Shown piece by piece: positions 19,060-28,755 of a stretch of 64,000 nucleotides of DNA. This stretch comes from Thermoclostridium caenicola (lineage in GTDB: Bacteria; Bacillota; Clostridia; DSM-8532). The notes under the pieces were generated by a model that worked only from the letters and a program-made list of their open reading frames with translations, ran no database searches and was not told the origin of the DNA. Positions within the stretch are counted from its first letter, which is position 1. Every line of letters begins with the position of its first letter. Both the position numbers and the translations under genes were made by a program. The stretch lies in NCBI RefSeq assembly GCF_900142095.1, contig NZ_FQZP01000001.1, positions 62,001 through 126,000 of the forward strand. Reading direction: 5' to 3'.

Positions 19060-19893
19060 ATGAAGCAAAACAGGCTTGTTGCTCCCGTTCTGAAATGGGT
19101 TGGCGGCAAAAGACAGTTGTTGCCTGAAATCGTCAAACGCATACCGGATTTTTCAACCTATTATGAGCCTTTCGTCGGCGGCGGAGCCGTCCTCTTTTCC
19201 CTGCAGCCCCAAAAAGCGGTTATCAATGACATCAGCCGGGAGCTCATGAATGTTTACCAGGTCATTAAGGACCATGTGGACGAGCTGATTGAGGATCTGA
19301 AAAAGCATAAAAACGAAAAGGAGTATTTCTATCGCATCAGGGAACTTGACAGGGACAAAAAGCATTATGAATCCCTGTCGAAGGTTGAAAGAGCCTCAAG
19401 GATACTCTATCTGAACAAGACATGTTACAACGGCCTTTTCAGGGTGAACAAGGCCGGCGAGTTCAACACACCGTTTGGCAACTACAGGAATCCCAGTATT
19501 GTCAACGAGCCAACCCTGAGAGCTGTGAGCAGCTATTTCAACCAGGCGGATATCACCTTCCTGTGCTGCGACTATGAACAGGCCCTGAAAACCATCCGCA
19601 AGGGAGATTTTGTGTATTTTGATCCCCCCTATGACCCTGTTTCGGACTCGGCCAACTTCACCGGGTACGATAAGGGAGGTTTTGACCGCAAGGAGCAGAT
19701 CAGGCTCAAATCCGTCTGTGATAAGCTGAACGCAAGGGGAATCAAGTTTCTGCTTTCCAATTCCGCAACCGAATTTATTCTCGATCTTTACAAAGACTAC
19801 AAGATAGAAATCATCCAGGCCAAACGCGCCATTAACTGCAATCCGAGCAAAAGAGGCGAGGTTGATGAAGTTCTCGTGAGGAATTATGAGTAG
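19060..19893 (+). CDS. Dam-type (D12 class) DNA adenine-N6 methyltransferase
   Basis: The 277-aa enzyme carries the AdoMet motif FVGGGAVLF, an N-terminal LKWVGGKRQLLPEI segment and the catalytic DPPY (YFDPPYDP near residue 187), in the order of alpha-class (Dam/DpnM-like) methyltransferases. FNTPFGNY and NSATEFI are further family positions. These enzymes usually methylate adenine in GATC-like sites, but the specificity is not proven here. The ATG at 19060 is preceded by AGGAGG at 12 bases; an in-frame TTG at 19051 sits closer. The stop overlaps the restriction gene by eight bases, indicating translational coupling. Confidence 0.92.
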   Translation: MKQNRLVAPVLKWVGGKRQLLPEIVKRIPDFSTYYEPFVGGGAVLFSLQPQKAVINDISRELMNVYQVIKDHVDELIEDLKKHKNEKEYFYRIRELDRDKKHYESLSKVERASRILYLNKTCYNGLFRVNKAGEFNTPFGNYRNPSIVNEPTLRAVSSYFNQADITFLCCDYEQALKTIRKGDFVYFDPPYDPVSDSANFTGYDKGGFDRKEQIRLKSVCDKLNARGIKFLLSNSATEFILDLYKDYKIEIIQAKRAINCNPSKRGEVDEVLVRNYE

Positions 19894-21172
19894 CCTGACC
19901 ACGAAAAATGATGCCGCCTGGGAGCAACTGTTTGACAAATATGATATCCTGTCCCGCGTCGAACGGGAGATCGCCGTGGAGATCACCGCCGCCCAAATCA
20001 ATGAGTTCCGGGAAGCAAGGCTCATGACGAAATTCGATCACAGTAGGAATCTTCCGGAGCTTTTTCACAAAAACAACCTGTCCATCCTTCCCATATCCCG
20101 GGGCAGTTATCTGATTTCCCATTTCGAGGCCTACCAGGACATCGGGGAAACCGATAGCCGCGTCCACAGGGTTTCGTTTCCGGCTGATATCGAAAGCATT
20201 GATTATGAAAATATAACCAGCGAGGCTATGGCCATCAGCTGTGCCTATGTATCAGGCATCCTGGCAGATTTCGTCGAGGATGAAAAACTGCTGCCCACGG
20301 TTAGCGGCAGGATGAGTTCCGACGTCTTTGCCTTTGCTATCAACAACTCGAAACTGAACCGGCCTTTCCGCGTAACGGTTTCCAACGCCCAGGTCGAGAT
20401 TGACGGGGGGTTTGAAGGCGCCTGCACCCTGTCCGTCATAGAAGCCAAGAACGCCATCTCGGATGATTTTCTGATAAGGCAGCTGTATTACCCCTACCGT
20501 CTCTGGAAAAACAGTATCCGAAAAATCGTGAAGCCCGTTTTCATGATCTATTCAAACGGCATTTTCAGCCTTTACGAGTACGTTTTCGAAGACCCCGGCA
20601 ATTACAATTCGATTGTGCTGGTCAAGCAGAAAAACTACACCGTGGAGGATATGGACATCACCCTTGACGATATTCTGGGTATCCTGCACCAGGTCAAACC
20701 CGTCAATGAACCCGAGATTCCCTTTCCCCAGGCCAACAGCTTCAAACGCGTTATCAATATTTGTGAGCTGCTGGCCGAAGGCGGAAGGACCCGGGACGAG
20801 ATCACGCTGAATTATGATTTCGATCCCCGTCAAACCAATTATTACACCGATGCCGCAAGATATCTGGGCTTGGTGGACAAGAAACGCGAAAACGGAGAGG
20901 TTGTCTATTTTCTGACCCCGGAGGGCAAAAAGCTGTCCCGCCTGAAATACAAGGCCAGACAGCTGAAGTTTGCCGAACTGATCCTGCAGCATCACGTTTT
21001 CAGAGAGACGCTGAAAAAGGCCCTGGCATACGGACACATGCCCCATAAAAATGAAATCGTCCGCATCATGAAAGCGTCCAATCTCTTTCGTATAGGCTCC
21101 GATGAAACCTTCGAAAGAAGGGCATCCACCATATCGGGCTGGATAAACTGGATCCTGGGTCTTTTGCGGTAA
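19886..21172 (+). CDS. Type II restriction endonuclease, partner of the Dam-type methylase
   Basis: The 428-aa protein starts inside the end of the methylase gene (ATGAGTAG overlap). A PD-(D/E)xK-type nuclease core is suggested by VEIDGGFEG followed by LSVIEAKN near residues 171-193, matching the metal-binding and Lys pattern. Before it, REARLMTKFDHSRNLPELF and ILPISRGSYLISHFEAY are stretches seen in endonucleases paired with Dam-like methylases. The C-terminal third (about 290-355) looks like a winged helix that may read DNA. It is unlike the smaller DpnII/MboI enzymes. It presumably cuts the sequence protected by the neighbouring methylase. Confidence 0.75.
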   Translation: MSSLTTKNDAAWEQLFDKYDILSRVEREIAVEITAAQINEFREARLMTKFDHSRNLPELFHKNNLSILPISRGSYLISHFEAYQDIGETDSRVHRVSFPADIESIDYENITSEAMAISCAYVSGILADFVEDEKLLPTVSGRMSSDVFAFAINNSKLNRPFRVTVSNAQVEIDGGFEGACTLSVIEAKNAISDDFLIRQLYYPYRLWKNSIRKIVKPVFMIYSNGIFSLYEYVFEDPGNYNSIVLVKQKNYTVEDMDITLDDILGILHQVKPVNEPEIPFPQANSFKRVINICELLAEGGRTRDEITLNYDFDPRQTNYYTDAARYLGLVDKKRENGEVVYFLTPEGKKLSRLKYKARQLKFAELILQHHVFRETLKKALAYGHMPHKNEIVRIMKASNLFRIGSDETFERRASTISGWINWILGLLR

Positions 21173-21283
21173 CATCCCCAAAACGGTGTTTTTCACCGAC
21201 CGGCATCCACCGCTTCTCACCCTTGTCCGGGCAGGAGAATAGATTATTAATGTGTACAACCCTGCTATGGGAGGAAGCCACGG

Positions 21284-21928
21284 ATGACCGAAACAGTAAT
21301 CATGCCGGGACAGCACACGCTGCCGCCCCTGCCGTATCCCTATGACGCGCTGGAGCCCGTCATCAGCGAAGAGGCCCTTCGAATCCACCATGACAGGCAC
21401 CACAAGGCCTACGTGGACGGTCTGAACCGGGCAGAACTTGCCCTGGTGGAAGCGCGCGGATCCAACGACTACGCGTATGTGAAATACTGGGAAAACCAGC
21501 TGGCCTTCAACGGCTCCGGGCACATCCTGCACAGCATCTTCTGGACCAACATGGCTCCGTTGGGAGCCAGGGGACAGCCCGGTATTGCCACCGCCACGCA
21601 GATCAAGCTCTATTTTGGCGACTTTAGCAATTTCAAGGCCCAGTTCATTGAAGCCGCAGAAAAGGTGGAGGCCTCCGGATGGGCAATATTGGTCTGGCAT
21701 CCCGCATGGCGCAGGCTGGAACTCTTGCAGTGCGAAAAGCACCAGAACCTGACCCAGTGGAGCGGCATCCCCATCCTGGTTTGCGATGTTTGGGAACATG
21801 CGTATTACCTGGACTACCAGAACAGGCGAAGGGAGTACCTTGAAAAATGGTGGAGCCTGATCAACTGGGATGACGTGGAAAGGCGGCTTCTATTGGCCTT
21901 CAGGGGTATGGTTCTGCTCCAGGAGTGA
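21284..21928 (+). CDS. Fe/Mn-type superoxide dismutase
   Basis: The 214-aa protein is a full-length iron/manganese SOD that disproportionates superoxide. The four metal ligands can be placed: His35 in IHHDRHH, His83 in HILHSIFW, Asp168 and His172 in CDVWEHAYYLDYQNRR. The N-terminal LPPLPYPYDALEP signature is also conserved, and Gly/Gln markers do not decide between Fe and Mn by eye. No signal peptide is present, so it acts in the cytoplasm. TGGGAGGAAG precedes the ATG. It is a single gene, followed by a repeat element; oxygen defence fits an anaerobe exposed to air. Confidence 0.95.
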   Translation: MTETVIMPGQHTLPPLPYPYDALEPVISEEALRIHHDRHHKAYVDGLNRAELALVEARGSNDYAYVKYWENQLAFNGSGHILHSIFWTNMAPLGARGQPGIATATQIKLYFGDFSNFKAQFIEAAEKVEASGWAILVWHPAWRRLELLQCEKHQNLTQWSGIPILVCDVWEHAYYLDYQNRRREYLEKWWSLINWDDVERRLLLAFRGMVLLQE

Positions 21929-21929
21929 T

Positions 21930-22233
21930 CCAGGGGGACGGTTCTTCCGGTTACTTACGTCAACATAACCATAACTGTTCGCAGGGAGTCCGTAAAGGTC
22001 AAGGTCGCATTGCGATAAGGCGCCAAAACAGCCTGTGAAAATGGGACAAGGGCGGCTGCTGTTTGAGCGTAGCGAGTTCAACCGCCCCCCGTTCGAACAG
22101 CTGCTGTTTTGCAGCCGTGCAGCACAGCGACCGGCCTTTACGGGCTCCCGGACATGTGAGGTGCAAGCACCTCCCCTCAAAACCAGAAGAACCGTCCCTC
22201 TGGTATTTCTTGGCCGGAAGAACCGTCACCCAG
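21930..22233. repeat. Dispersed repeat, copy C, with 23-bp terminal inverted repeats
   Basis: The ends 21930-21952 and 22181-22203 are inverted repeats (21 of 23 positions match; core GGGACGGTTCTTC). A further partial copy of the end lies at 22214-22233. Inside, gggagtccgtaaagg (from 21984) faces cctttacgggctccc (22138-22152), and a gagcgtagcgagtt palindrome lies near 22067. It encodes nothing. Such elements resemble the non-coding repeats mobilised by REP-associated transposases. Confidence 0.75.
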
Positions 22234-22237
22234 GTAT

Positions 22238-25200
22238 TCATGCTTTTTCTATCCGGACACGGGTGCCTTCGCCGTCGGGCGTGGGCGGCTCCACGATCAG
22301 GCGCCTGCCGATGCGGCTGCGAAGTTCCGGCACGTGACTGATAAGGCCTATCACCCGCTCCTTTTTGCTGATGCGCTCGAGGGAATCGATCACGTTATCC
22401 AGAAGGTTCCGGTCAAGGGTCCCGAAGCCCTCATCCAGGAAGAAAAATTCCAGCGGGCTCTGGCCTTTAAGCTGAATCTGCTCGGACAGGGCCAGGGCCA
22501 GCGACAGGGATGTAAGGAATGTCTCGCCGCCGGAGAGGGTATTCACCATGCGGTAAATCCCTCCATTGGCATTATCGCGGATGACAAAGCCGTTGTCGGC
22601 ATCCAGTTCCAGGGCGTACTTGTACCGTGTCATGGCTCCCAGGGTTTCCGATGCCTTGGCGGCCACATAACGGAGCCTTTCCTCCGCGATGTAATCGATA
22701 AAGCTGTTGTCCTTGCCCTTATCGCCGATCAGCAGCTTTCGGATCTGCTCCAGGAGGGACATTTTTTTGCCGGCTTCATCCAGCTTCGCATTCAGTTCAA
22801 GCCATTTTTCATGCTTGGCCTTGATGTCCTGGTAACGGTGAACGGCTATATCATACTCGGAGATTCGGGTTTCCCTGGCAGCCACCGCTTCCTGCCAGGC
22901 CTGGCTGATCTTCTGCCATCCTTCTTCGGTGATGGTCCTGGAATTAAGCTTTTGGGCGATGCGTTCCCTATCGGCCAGTATCTTGATTCCTGTCCGCTCG
23001 TATTCGTCGATTCTCGCTTTCCACGCGTTTATCTCCGCTTCGGGCAGCAGGGATTTCTCCACCTCCTCCGATCCGTTGAAGCCCATATCCGTGAGGGCTT
23101 TTTTCAGGTGGCTTTCGTCCTCCTGCAAATCCCTTGTCAGCGCTTCCTTCTGGCTGAGCAGCACGGCTTGCTCGTTCTGGAGGTTCTGATAATCCGTTTC
23201 AAGCGTTTTGAGCTTGTCCGCCAGTTCCTTTTCCTCTGTTTCATAGGCTTCAAGTCTATCCCTGATACGCCTGATCTCGTCCTCGATATCGGCCTCACCG
23301 ACAAGCTGATGAATGCGAATCTCCCTGTTTTTTCGCTCCTTCTCCAAATGCTCCGCCTCAGCCTTGCATTTTATAACCTCGGCCCGGATGGCTTGCAGTT
23401 TCTCTTTCAGCCGACCAATCGCAGACTCCTTCTCGGCCAACTGGTGATTGATAGCCTCCAATTCCCTGCGAAGGGCATCCGCCCGCTGATCGCTTTGGGC
23501 AAGCCGTTCCAGTTCGCCGCGGATGCTTGGGATGGACCAATCGGCAAGGAAACGGGAAATCTTTTCACAGTTTGCCTCCCACAGCTTTTTTGCTTCCTCA
23601 AGGGATGACTCGACTTCCGCAAGCCTTTCCCTGTTCAGTTTAAGCTCCGACAGGATGCCGCCCTCCCCGGCTTTCTGCTCCGACAAAACCTCTTTTTGGC
23701 TCTGGAGGCGCCGTATAAGAGCTTCCTGGCTTCTTTCCCCATCCGCCAGCTCCTTCCTTCTACCGTCAAGGACCTTCTCCATCTTTTCCAGTTCAGCCTC
23801 CAGTGTGTTCGGTTCCAGGTTTCGCAAGCTCTCGGGCAGCTTTCGTCTTTCAGCTTCCAGTTCTCGGGTTTGGGCATCCAGTTCATCTTTCGCCTGTTCA
23901 AACTGCGACCTCGCAGTTGCCAGCTGCTCGCCGTTGACCATCAGTTCCGCCTCGGCTTCCCGCAGGGCCTTCTCGGCAGATTGCAGTCCGGTGCGAAGTT
24001 CCCCCACCCGGGTTTCAAGAACGGACATTTCTTCCAGATCAGCCGAGCCGGCAGGGTTTGGATGATGCACGGAACCGCAGACCGGGCAGGGATCGCCTTC
24101 CTTGAGCTGCCTGGCCAGTCTAAAGGCTGCTCCCTTATCCAGCATGCGTTCCGTTTCTTCCAACTGACGCCTGTACCGGTCACAGGAGGCCTCTGCTTCA
24201 TCCCTGGCGCTCTGAAGCACTCGCCTTTTTTCTTCACTTTCTTCTATCAGTCGGCTGATTTGCTCCATCCGGGATTCCAGTTCCGCCATCCGTTCCCGGC
24301 GAAGCCTGATGATCCTGCAGATCCCCCTGATATCCTGAAGTTCCTGGGCCTCCTTCTCGATCGCCTGTCTCTCCTCTTTGAGCAGGCTGTCGGATTGGGC
24401 GGCTTCCCGCGCAAGCGCTTCCGCCTCCTCCTGGCCGTCGGCAATGGCTTTTCTGGCCTGTTCAAGCCTGTCCTCCGCATCCTTGAGGCGTTTTTTCAGG
24501 ATTTCAGCTTCCTCCATGCGTTCGGTCATGGATTTTTTCAGCCGATCCCCTTCCTCCTCAAGCCGTGAGCCTTCCTGGATACGCTTCCTGTATGCGGGGT
24601 CAACGATATGGGCTTCCCATTCTTTTTTGAGCCGTTCAGCTTCCCCCACGAGCCTTCCATATGCCTCGGTTTCCCGGTTTATCTCAAGGCTTTGCTGCGC
24701 CAGGGTATTTTCCAGTTGTGCCGACAGATCTGTCAGCGACTTGAGCTTCTCGGCGGCAGAAGCAATCTCATCTTTCAGGACAAGAGCGTCTTCCAGCCTG
24801 GCCCTTCTGGCCACCAGCCGGGGTTCTTCAACCGCCCGTTCATTTTTCAGGGTATCATAATGCTTCCGGTACTTCATCAATTCAGCCCGGACGATTGGGA
24901 GTCTGTTTTCAACCGCCGTCAGCAGTTCGGTTGTTTTCTTTAGTCGCCCGGCCAGTTCCCTGTTCTTTCGGATGGGCTCCACCAGAAGCACAGCCATTTC
25001 CGCCCTGGCCAGCCTGGTCTTGCCGTCTGCGATTTCCTGCGCCATGCCGGCATGTTTTTTTTCCCGCTCTTCAACCTCCGCCAGTTCCTGTACCAGCTGC
25101 CATACCTCTTTGGCCTGATTGTATTGCTGTTCCAGCTCTTTGAATATTTTCAGCGCCTTCTCCTTTTCAGCGGCCGCGTTTTCCATAGCCTCCCGGGCTT

Positions 25201-25867
25201 CCTTTAGAGCTTCGTCCGAAGCATCATTGTAGCCCCGCAGTTCGCCCGTCAGCGTATCGATGCAGCTTTTCACCTTGTCAATCTTCCGGTTCAGCTTGTC
25301 CGTCAGTTGTTTTCCGTATTCTTCAAGATAAAAGATCCGCTCCAGCATCCGCCGCCGTTCCGAATGGTTCATGAGCAGGAATTCCTGGAAGCTGTTCTGG
25401 GGAAGCACCACGGCCCGGGTAAAATCCTGTTTGTTGAGCCCTATCAGCTCCGTAACCTTGTTGGTGACGTCGGTGGCCTTGTCGCAGAGAGGAATCTCCC
25501 CCGCACCTGTCAGTTCCATGAGCCGGGCAAGCTTTACGGCGGTTACGTTTTCCGAGTCCTTCTTTTTCTGGGATATCCTTTCCACCCTGTATCTTTTGCG
25601 GATACCGTCCCTGACGAGTTCGAAGGTAAAGGATACCCGCATGGTCCTGCAATGGGTGTTGATGATGCCCTGGGTGCCGTTTTTTGCCCTGCGCACATCA
25701 CCAAAAAGGGCAAAGGTAATGGCGTCCAGGATGGTGGACTTGCCGCTTCCGGTGGGTCCGAATATGCCGAAAAGCCCGGTCTCGCCCAGGGTTTCAAAAT
25801 CGATCCTTCTTTTCTCCCTGAAGCTCTGCAATCCTTCAATCTCAAGGGATATCGGCCTCACCGGCAT
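22238..25867 (-). CDS. sbcC: SbcC exonuclease subunit (SMC-like ATPase)
   Basis: The 1209-aa protein has the Rad50/SbcC layout: N-terminal ATPase half with Walker A (IFGPTGSGKST), two long coiled coils, a central zinc hook CPVC (in DPCPVCGSVHHP near residue 590), and the C-terminal half with signature LSGGETFLTSLSLALAL and Walker B FFFLDEGFGTLD. With SbcD it forms the nuclease that opens hairpins and processes DNA ends. The start at 25867 follows a GAGGAGGTGG site and overlaps the end of sbcD by 26 bases; the upstream frame to 25888 is inside sbcD. Confidence 0.96.
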   Translation of the reverse strand: MPVRPISLEIEGLQSFREKRRIDFETLGETGLFGIFGPTGSGKSTILDAITFALFGDVRRAKNGTQGIINTHCRTMRVSFTFELVRDGIRKRYRVERISQKKKDSENVTAVKLARLMELTGAGEIPLCDKATDVTNKVTELIGLNKQDFTRAVVLPQNSFQEFLLMNHSERRRMLERIFYLEEYGKQLTDKLNRKIDKVKSCIDTLTGELRGYNDASDEALKEAREAMENAAAEKEKALKIFKELEQQYNQAKEVWQLVQELAEVEEREKKHAGMAQEIADGKTRLARAEMAVLLVEPIRKNRELAGRLKKTTELLTAVENRLPIVRAELMKYRKHYDTLKNERAVEEPRLVARRARLEDALVLKDEIASAAEKLKSLTDLSAQLENTLAQQSLEINRETEAYGRLVGEAERLKKEWEAHIVDPAYRKRIQEGSRLEEEGDRLKKSMTERMEEAEILKKRLKDAEDRLEQARKAIADGQEEAEALAREAAQSDSLLKEERQAIEKEAQELQDIRGICRIIRLRRERMAELESRMEQISRLIEESEEKRRVLQSARDEAEASCDRYRRQLEETERMLDKGAAFRLARQLKEGDPCPVCGSVHHPNPAGSADLEEMSVLETRVGELRTGLQSAEKALREAEAELMVNGEQLATARSQFEQAKDELDAQTRELEAERRKLPESLRNLEPNTLEAELEKMEKVLDGRRKELADGERSQEALIRRLQSQKEVLSEQKAGEGGILSELKLNRERLAEVESSLEEAKKLWEANCEKISRFLADWSIPSIRGELERLAQSDQRADALRRELEAINHQLAEKESAIGRLKEKLQAIRAEVIKCKAEAEHLEKERKNREIRIHQLVGEADIEDEIRRIRDRLEAYETEEKELADKLKTLETDYQNLQNEQAVLLSQKEALTRDLQEDESHLKKALTDMGFNGSEEVEKSLLPEAEINAWKARIDEYERTGIKILADRERIAQKLNSRTITEEGWQKISQAWQEAVAARETRISEYDIAVHRYQDIKAKHEKWLELNAKLDEAGKKMSLLEQIRKLLIGDKGKDNSFIDYIAEERLRYVAAKASETLGAMTRYKYALELDADNGFVIRDNANGGIYRMVNTLSGGETFLTSLSLALALSEQIQLKGQSPLEFFFLDEGFGTLDRNLLDNVIDSLERISKKERVIGLISHVPELRSRIGRRLIVEPPTPDGEGTRVRIEKA

Positions 25868-27089
25868 CCACCTCCTCATCCTGCTCATTCACGATCTCAA
25901 GGAAAGCTGCCATGACCTCATCGGGGATGTCCGCCCCCATCCTGATCCTGTAGTATTCGCTGAACAACTCGTCAATCTTTTTACCCTCACGGCTTGCGCT
26001 GTACTCAACCATGCCGGGCTCGCCCTTCAGCCGGGGATAGATGTTGACGATGCCGGGATGCAGGTTTCTGAGCTTTTTTTGCTCCTCCATGGTGAGGATC
26101 CTGTCGGTCACGATGGTCAATTCCACCCAGGCATTCCGGTCCCGCCCCTCCTCGCACCAAGCCAGGGCCTGCCCGTAGCCTTCCTCGGCAACCCATCGCC
26201 TCAGGGGCTTCCCGCAATTCAGGTAGATGGGACTGACCCGGGCTTTTTGTCCGGGCTGGGCATCCACCAGGTAAACGGCCTTGCTGTGTTCGGCCTCCGA
26301 AAAGCTGTATGCCAGAGGAGATCCGGAGTAGAAAGCAGGGCATGGCGCATGGCGCACCTCCTGCGGCCTGTGCAGGTGCCCCAGGGCAGCATAATGGGCA
26401 CCGGCAGGCAGGGCTTCCGGATACACCGTCCATGCGCCTCCCACCTGGAGGGTTCTTTCGGATTCGGACTCCCGGCCACCTTTCATGAAGAGATGGGCCA
26501 CCACCAGGTTGACGGTATCCTCCCTGAAATTCCGGCTGCCCGAATCCAGAATCTCACCGACTTTATCGGAATAGGCTTTCTGAAGGATGCCTTCATCGGC
26601 TTCCCGGGACAAGACTTCTTCCAGACGTGATTCGGACGGATAGGGAAGCGACAGGATAACGGCATGATGTTCGCAGTGCGGCAGGGCCAGTTCAAACCAT
26701 CCAGTTCCCGATGCGGCTACGCGGATCTCCCCGCCCGTTTTGTATGCTCCGGCATCGCTGCCCGGATAACCCAGCAGGATGATGCCGTTTTTGTATGCCA
26801 GCGGGCTTGCGGCGCATAGCCGTTCCGGGTTGTCGTGGTTTCCAGCAATAACGACAACCCCCCGTGTCCCCCTGCCGCTGAGCCTTTCCAGCGCTTCATA
26901 AAACAGCTCCTCGGCCGAAGCCGGAGGATTGTATGTATCGTAAATATCGCCGGCCACAAGGACGAGATCGATCCGCTCCTCCTCGCAGATGGCAACAAGC
27001 AAGTCGATGAATGCTTTCTGTTCCTCTATCCGGCTGATCTGCTCCAGGCTCCTGCCCAGATGCCAGTCGGAGGTATGAAGGATCCTCAT
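25842..27089 (-). CDS. sbcD: SbcD nuclease subunit
   Basis: The 415-aa protein is a Mre11-like metallophosphoesterase. Motifs for the two-metal site appear in order: DWHLG (start RILHTSDWHLGRSL), GDIYDTYNP, GNHDN, LVVAHLF and ALGHLHRPQ. It supplies the Mn-dependent nuclease activity of the SbcCD complex. The ATG at 27089 is chosen because homology begins exactly there and a GGGTGG site lies upstream; the frame extends 96 bases further without similarity. It is the first gene of the sbcDC operon, with a promoter candidate at 27159-27187. Confidence 0.96.
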   Translation of the reverse strand: MRILHTSDWHLGRSLEQISRIEEQKAFIDLLVAICEEERIDLVLVAGDIYDTYNPPASAEELFYEALERLSGRGTRGVVVIAGNHDNPERLCAASPLAYKNGIILLGYPGSDAGAYKTGGEIRVAASGTGWFELALPHCEHHAVILSLPYPSESRLEEVLSREADEGILQKAYSDKVGEILDSGSRNFREDTVNLVVAHLFMKGGRESESERTLQVGGAWTVYPEALPAGAHYAALGHLHRPQEVRHAPCPAFYSGSPLAYSFSEAEHSKAVYLVDAQPGQKARVSPIYLNCGKPLRRWVAEEGYGQALAWCEEGRDRNAWVELTIVTDRILTMEEQKKLRNLHPGIVNIYPRLKGEPGMVEYSASREGKKIDELFSEYYRIRMGADIPDEVMAAFLEIVNEQDEEVDAGEADIP

Positions 27090-27158
27090 AAAAGTCCACC
27101 CTTTGATTATTCCCCGTAATCGGCACAAGGCCTGTTTTGGCCTTAACACCTCATTGAT

Positions 27159-27187
27159 ATTATACCGCTGCGGATCGCAGGACACAA
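27159..27187 (-). promoter_or_regulatory. Sigma-A type promoter of sbcDC
   Basis: On the minus strand TTGTGT and a perfect TATAAT are separated by 17 bases, about 70 bases upstream of the sbcD start. Confidence 0.6.
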
Positions 27188-27281
27188 AGGGAAATATTCT
27201 GAATTTTCCATCGCGGTAAATTTTTATAACGCGTTAATCCTGCGGCCATTCCCTTCGGCATGGTCCGGACAACGCACATAA

Positions 27282-27312
27282 GAGGACCAGGCAGCAAACT
27301 CCCCTGGTCCTC
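27282..27312 (-). terminator. Hairpin after the FGGY kinase gene, likely terminator
   Basis: GAGGACCAGG (27282-27291) and CCTGGTCCTC (27303-27312) form a perfect 10-bp stem with an 11-base loop, 40 bases past the FGGY stop. The T tract is poor on both strands, so it may act weakly. Confidence 0.5.
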
Positions 27313-27351
27313 CTTCGTTTCGGTAAATCGCCATATTATCAAAAAAGGAGA

Positions 27352-28713
27352 CTAAACATACCTTATGAGCCTGCCGGCCTCATCCGGATCGGCAAACACA
27401 CCGGCATTGACCATGGCAAACAAGGCAGCTCCGAACGCCGCCTCTTCGCGATGCAGCGGTACCTTGACCGGTAAACCGAACCTTTCCGACAGGATGGAAC
27501 GCATGGCAGGGTTTTTCCTCACGCCGTTTCCCGCGGCAACCAGGTGCCTGGTGGAAAAACCGGCGCCGGTAAGGATGGGCATGGCCAGATCATAAAGCTC
27601 CTGCGCTATGCCGTTCAAAAAACCTATCATCATGGATAAGGGTGTAAAATTGTCCAGTCCGATATTTTCGATCCTGCCGCGTTCATGGGGATTATGCCGC
27701 GTGCCCGAAAAGCGGGTGGACACAAGGAGGGGATCAGTTACCTGCTCTTTCCTGGCGAGCAGGGCATTCATATAGGGATAGGCCGATTCCGCTTCGATTC
27801 CGGCCATCCGTATGACCTCCCGGAAGAACCTCTCCAGGAGGGCATAAGCGCTTCCTCCGCACAAAGGCGAGCCAACGAGCATGTTCATACCTTCCAGGTA
27901 GGGCCGCACTTCCAACTGGCTGTTCTCAGGAGCTTGGGTTCCATCATACAGGACAGATACCTGGCTGCCCGTGCCGATATTGATCAGGATGGTTCCCCTG
28001 TCCACACCTGCCGAACCCAGAAAACTGGCCTGGTTATCGCCGATGGCAACACAAACGGGTATGCCCTCCCGGGTTTCCCCGATAATCCTGTGGTCGGGCA
28101 CAACAGCTGGCAGCAAATCGGCGTTCATGCCAAAGCGGTTTATGGTTTTCCTGTCAAAATCCCTCCCGGGCAGATCAAACAAACCAAGGCTTGCCGCGTT
28201 TGAAGGGTGCATGATGGGTTCGGCTTTTCCGACAAGGCGCATGGCCACATAATCCTGAATGGTGCATAGCTTATAGGCCTCGGGTGGAAGTTGCCCGGTT
28301 TGGGTGTGATAAAAACAGGTGGTCAGTCCAAACCCGGTGGCCATCCTGTACGCGCTGTTTTCGGTCAGGTATTCCGCGTAGGACAAATGACCCATATAGG
28401 GCTGGTTGCCGCATTGATCCTGCCAGGTGTATAATGGGCTGATGGCCTCGCCGGAACGGTTGAGATAGAGAATGCCATGCATCTGACCGGTTAATCCGAT
28501 ACAGGCTATGGGAGCGTATTTTCGAATGAGCGTACCGCAAAGCATTTCGGAAATTTCCATGATCCTGCCGGGATCCTGTATTTTTTCCCAGGCCCTCCCG
28601 GCCGGTATAAAAGCATTGGCCTCCGAAAGCACCTCAAGCACATCGCCCGTATCGCAGTCTACCGCGATGGCACATATTTTTGTCGTCCCAATATCCAAAG
28701 AAATCGCTACCAT
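27352..28713 (-). CDS. FGGY-family carbohydrate kinase
   Basis: The 453-aa protein has both actin-like domains of FGGY sugar kinases: the N-terminal phosphate-1 loop SLDIGTTKICAIAVD, the substrate region IACIGLTGQMHGILYL, and C-terminal IGTGSQVSVLYD and VAAGNGVRKNPAM motifs. The pattern lies between xylulokinase and sedoheptulokinase; GQMHG with TWQDQC favours the latter group but I cannot fix the sugar. The start at 28713 has GGGGGG upstream and directly precedes the phosphate loop; a longer start at 28737 is possible. It stands alone. Confidence 0.88.
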   Translation of the reverse strand: MVAISLDIGTTKICAIAVDCDTGDVLEVLSEANAFIPAGRAWEKIQDPGRIMEISEMLCGTLIRKYAPIACIGLTGQMHGILYLNRSGEAISPLYTWQDQCGNQPYMGHLSYAEYLTENSAYRMATGFGLTTCFYHTQTGQLPPEAYKLCTIQDYVAMRLVGKAEPIMHPSNAASLGLFDLPGRDFDRKTINRFGMNADLLPAVVPDHRIIGETREGIPVCVAIGDNQASFLGSAGVDRGTILINIGTGSQVSVLYDGTQAPENSQLEVRPYLEGMNMLVGSPLCGGSAYALLERFFREVIRMAGIEAESAYPYMNALLARKEQVTDPLLVSTRFSGTRHNPHERGRIENIGLDNFTPLSMMIGFLNGIAQELYDLAMPILTGAGFSTRHLVAAGNGVRKNPAMRSILSERFGLPVKVPLHREEAAFGAALFAMVNAGVFADPDEAGRLIRYV

Positions 28714-28755
28714 TGCTTGCCCCCCAATAATTGTCAAATCCTCGCAGTTTCAGTT

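Noticed and set aside
19886-21172. Assignment of the endonuclease as DpnII/MboI
   Set aside because: Length and sequence pattern do not match those enzymes; only the methylase partner is Dam-like.
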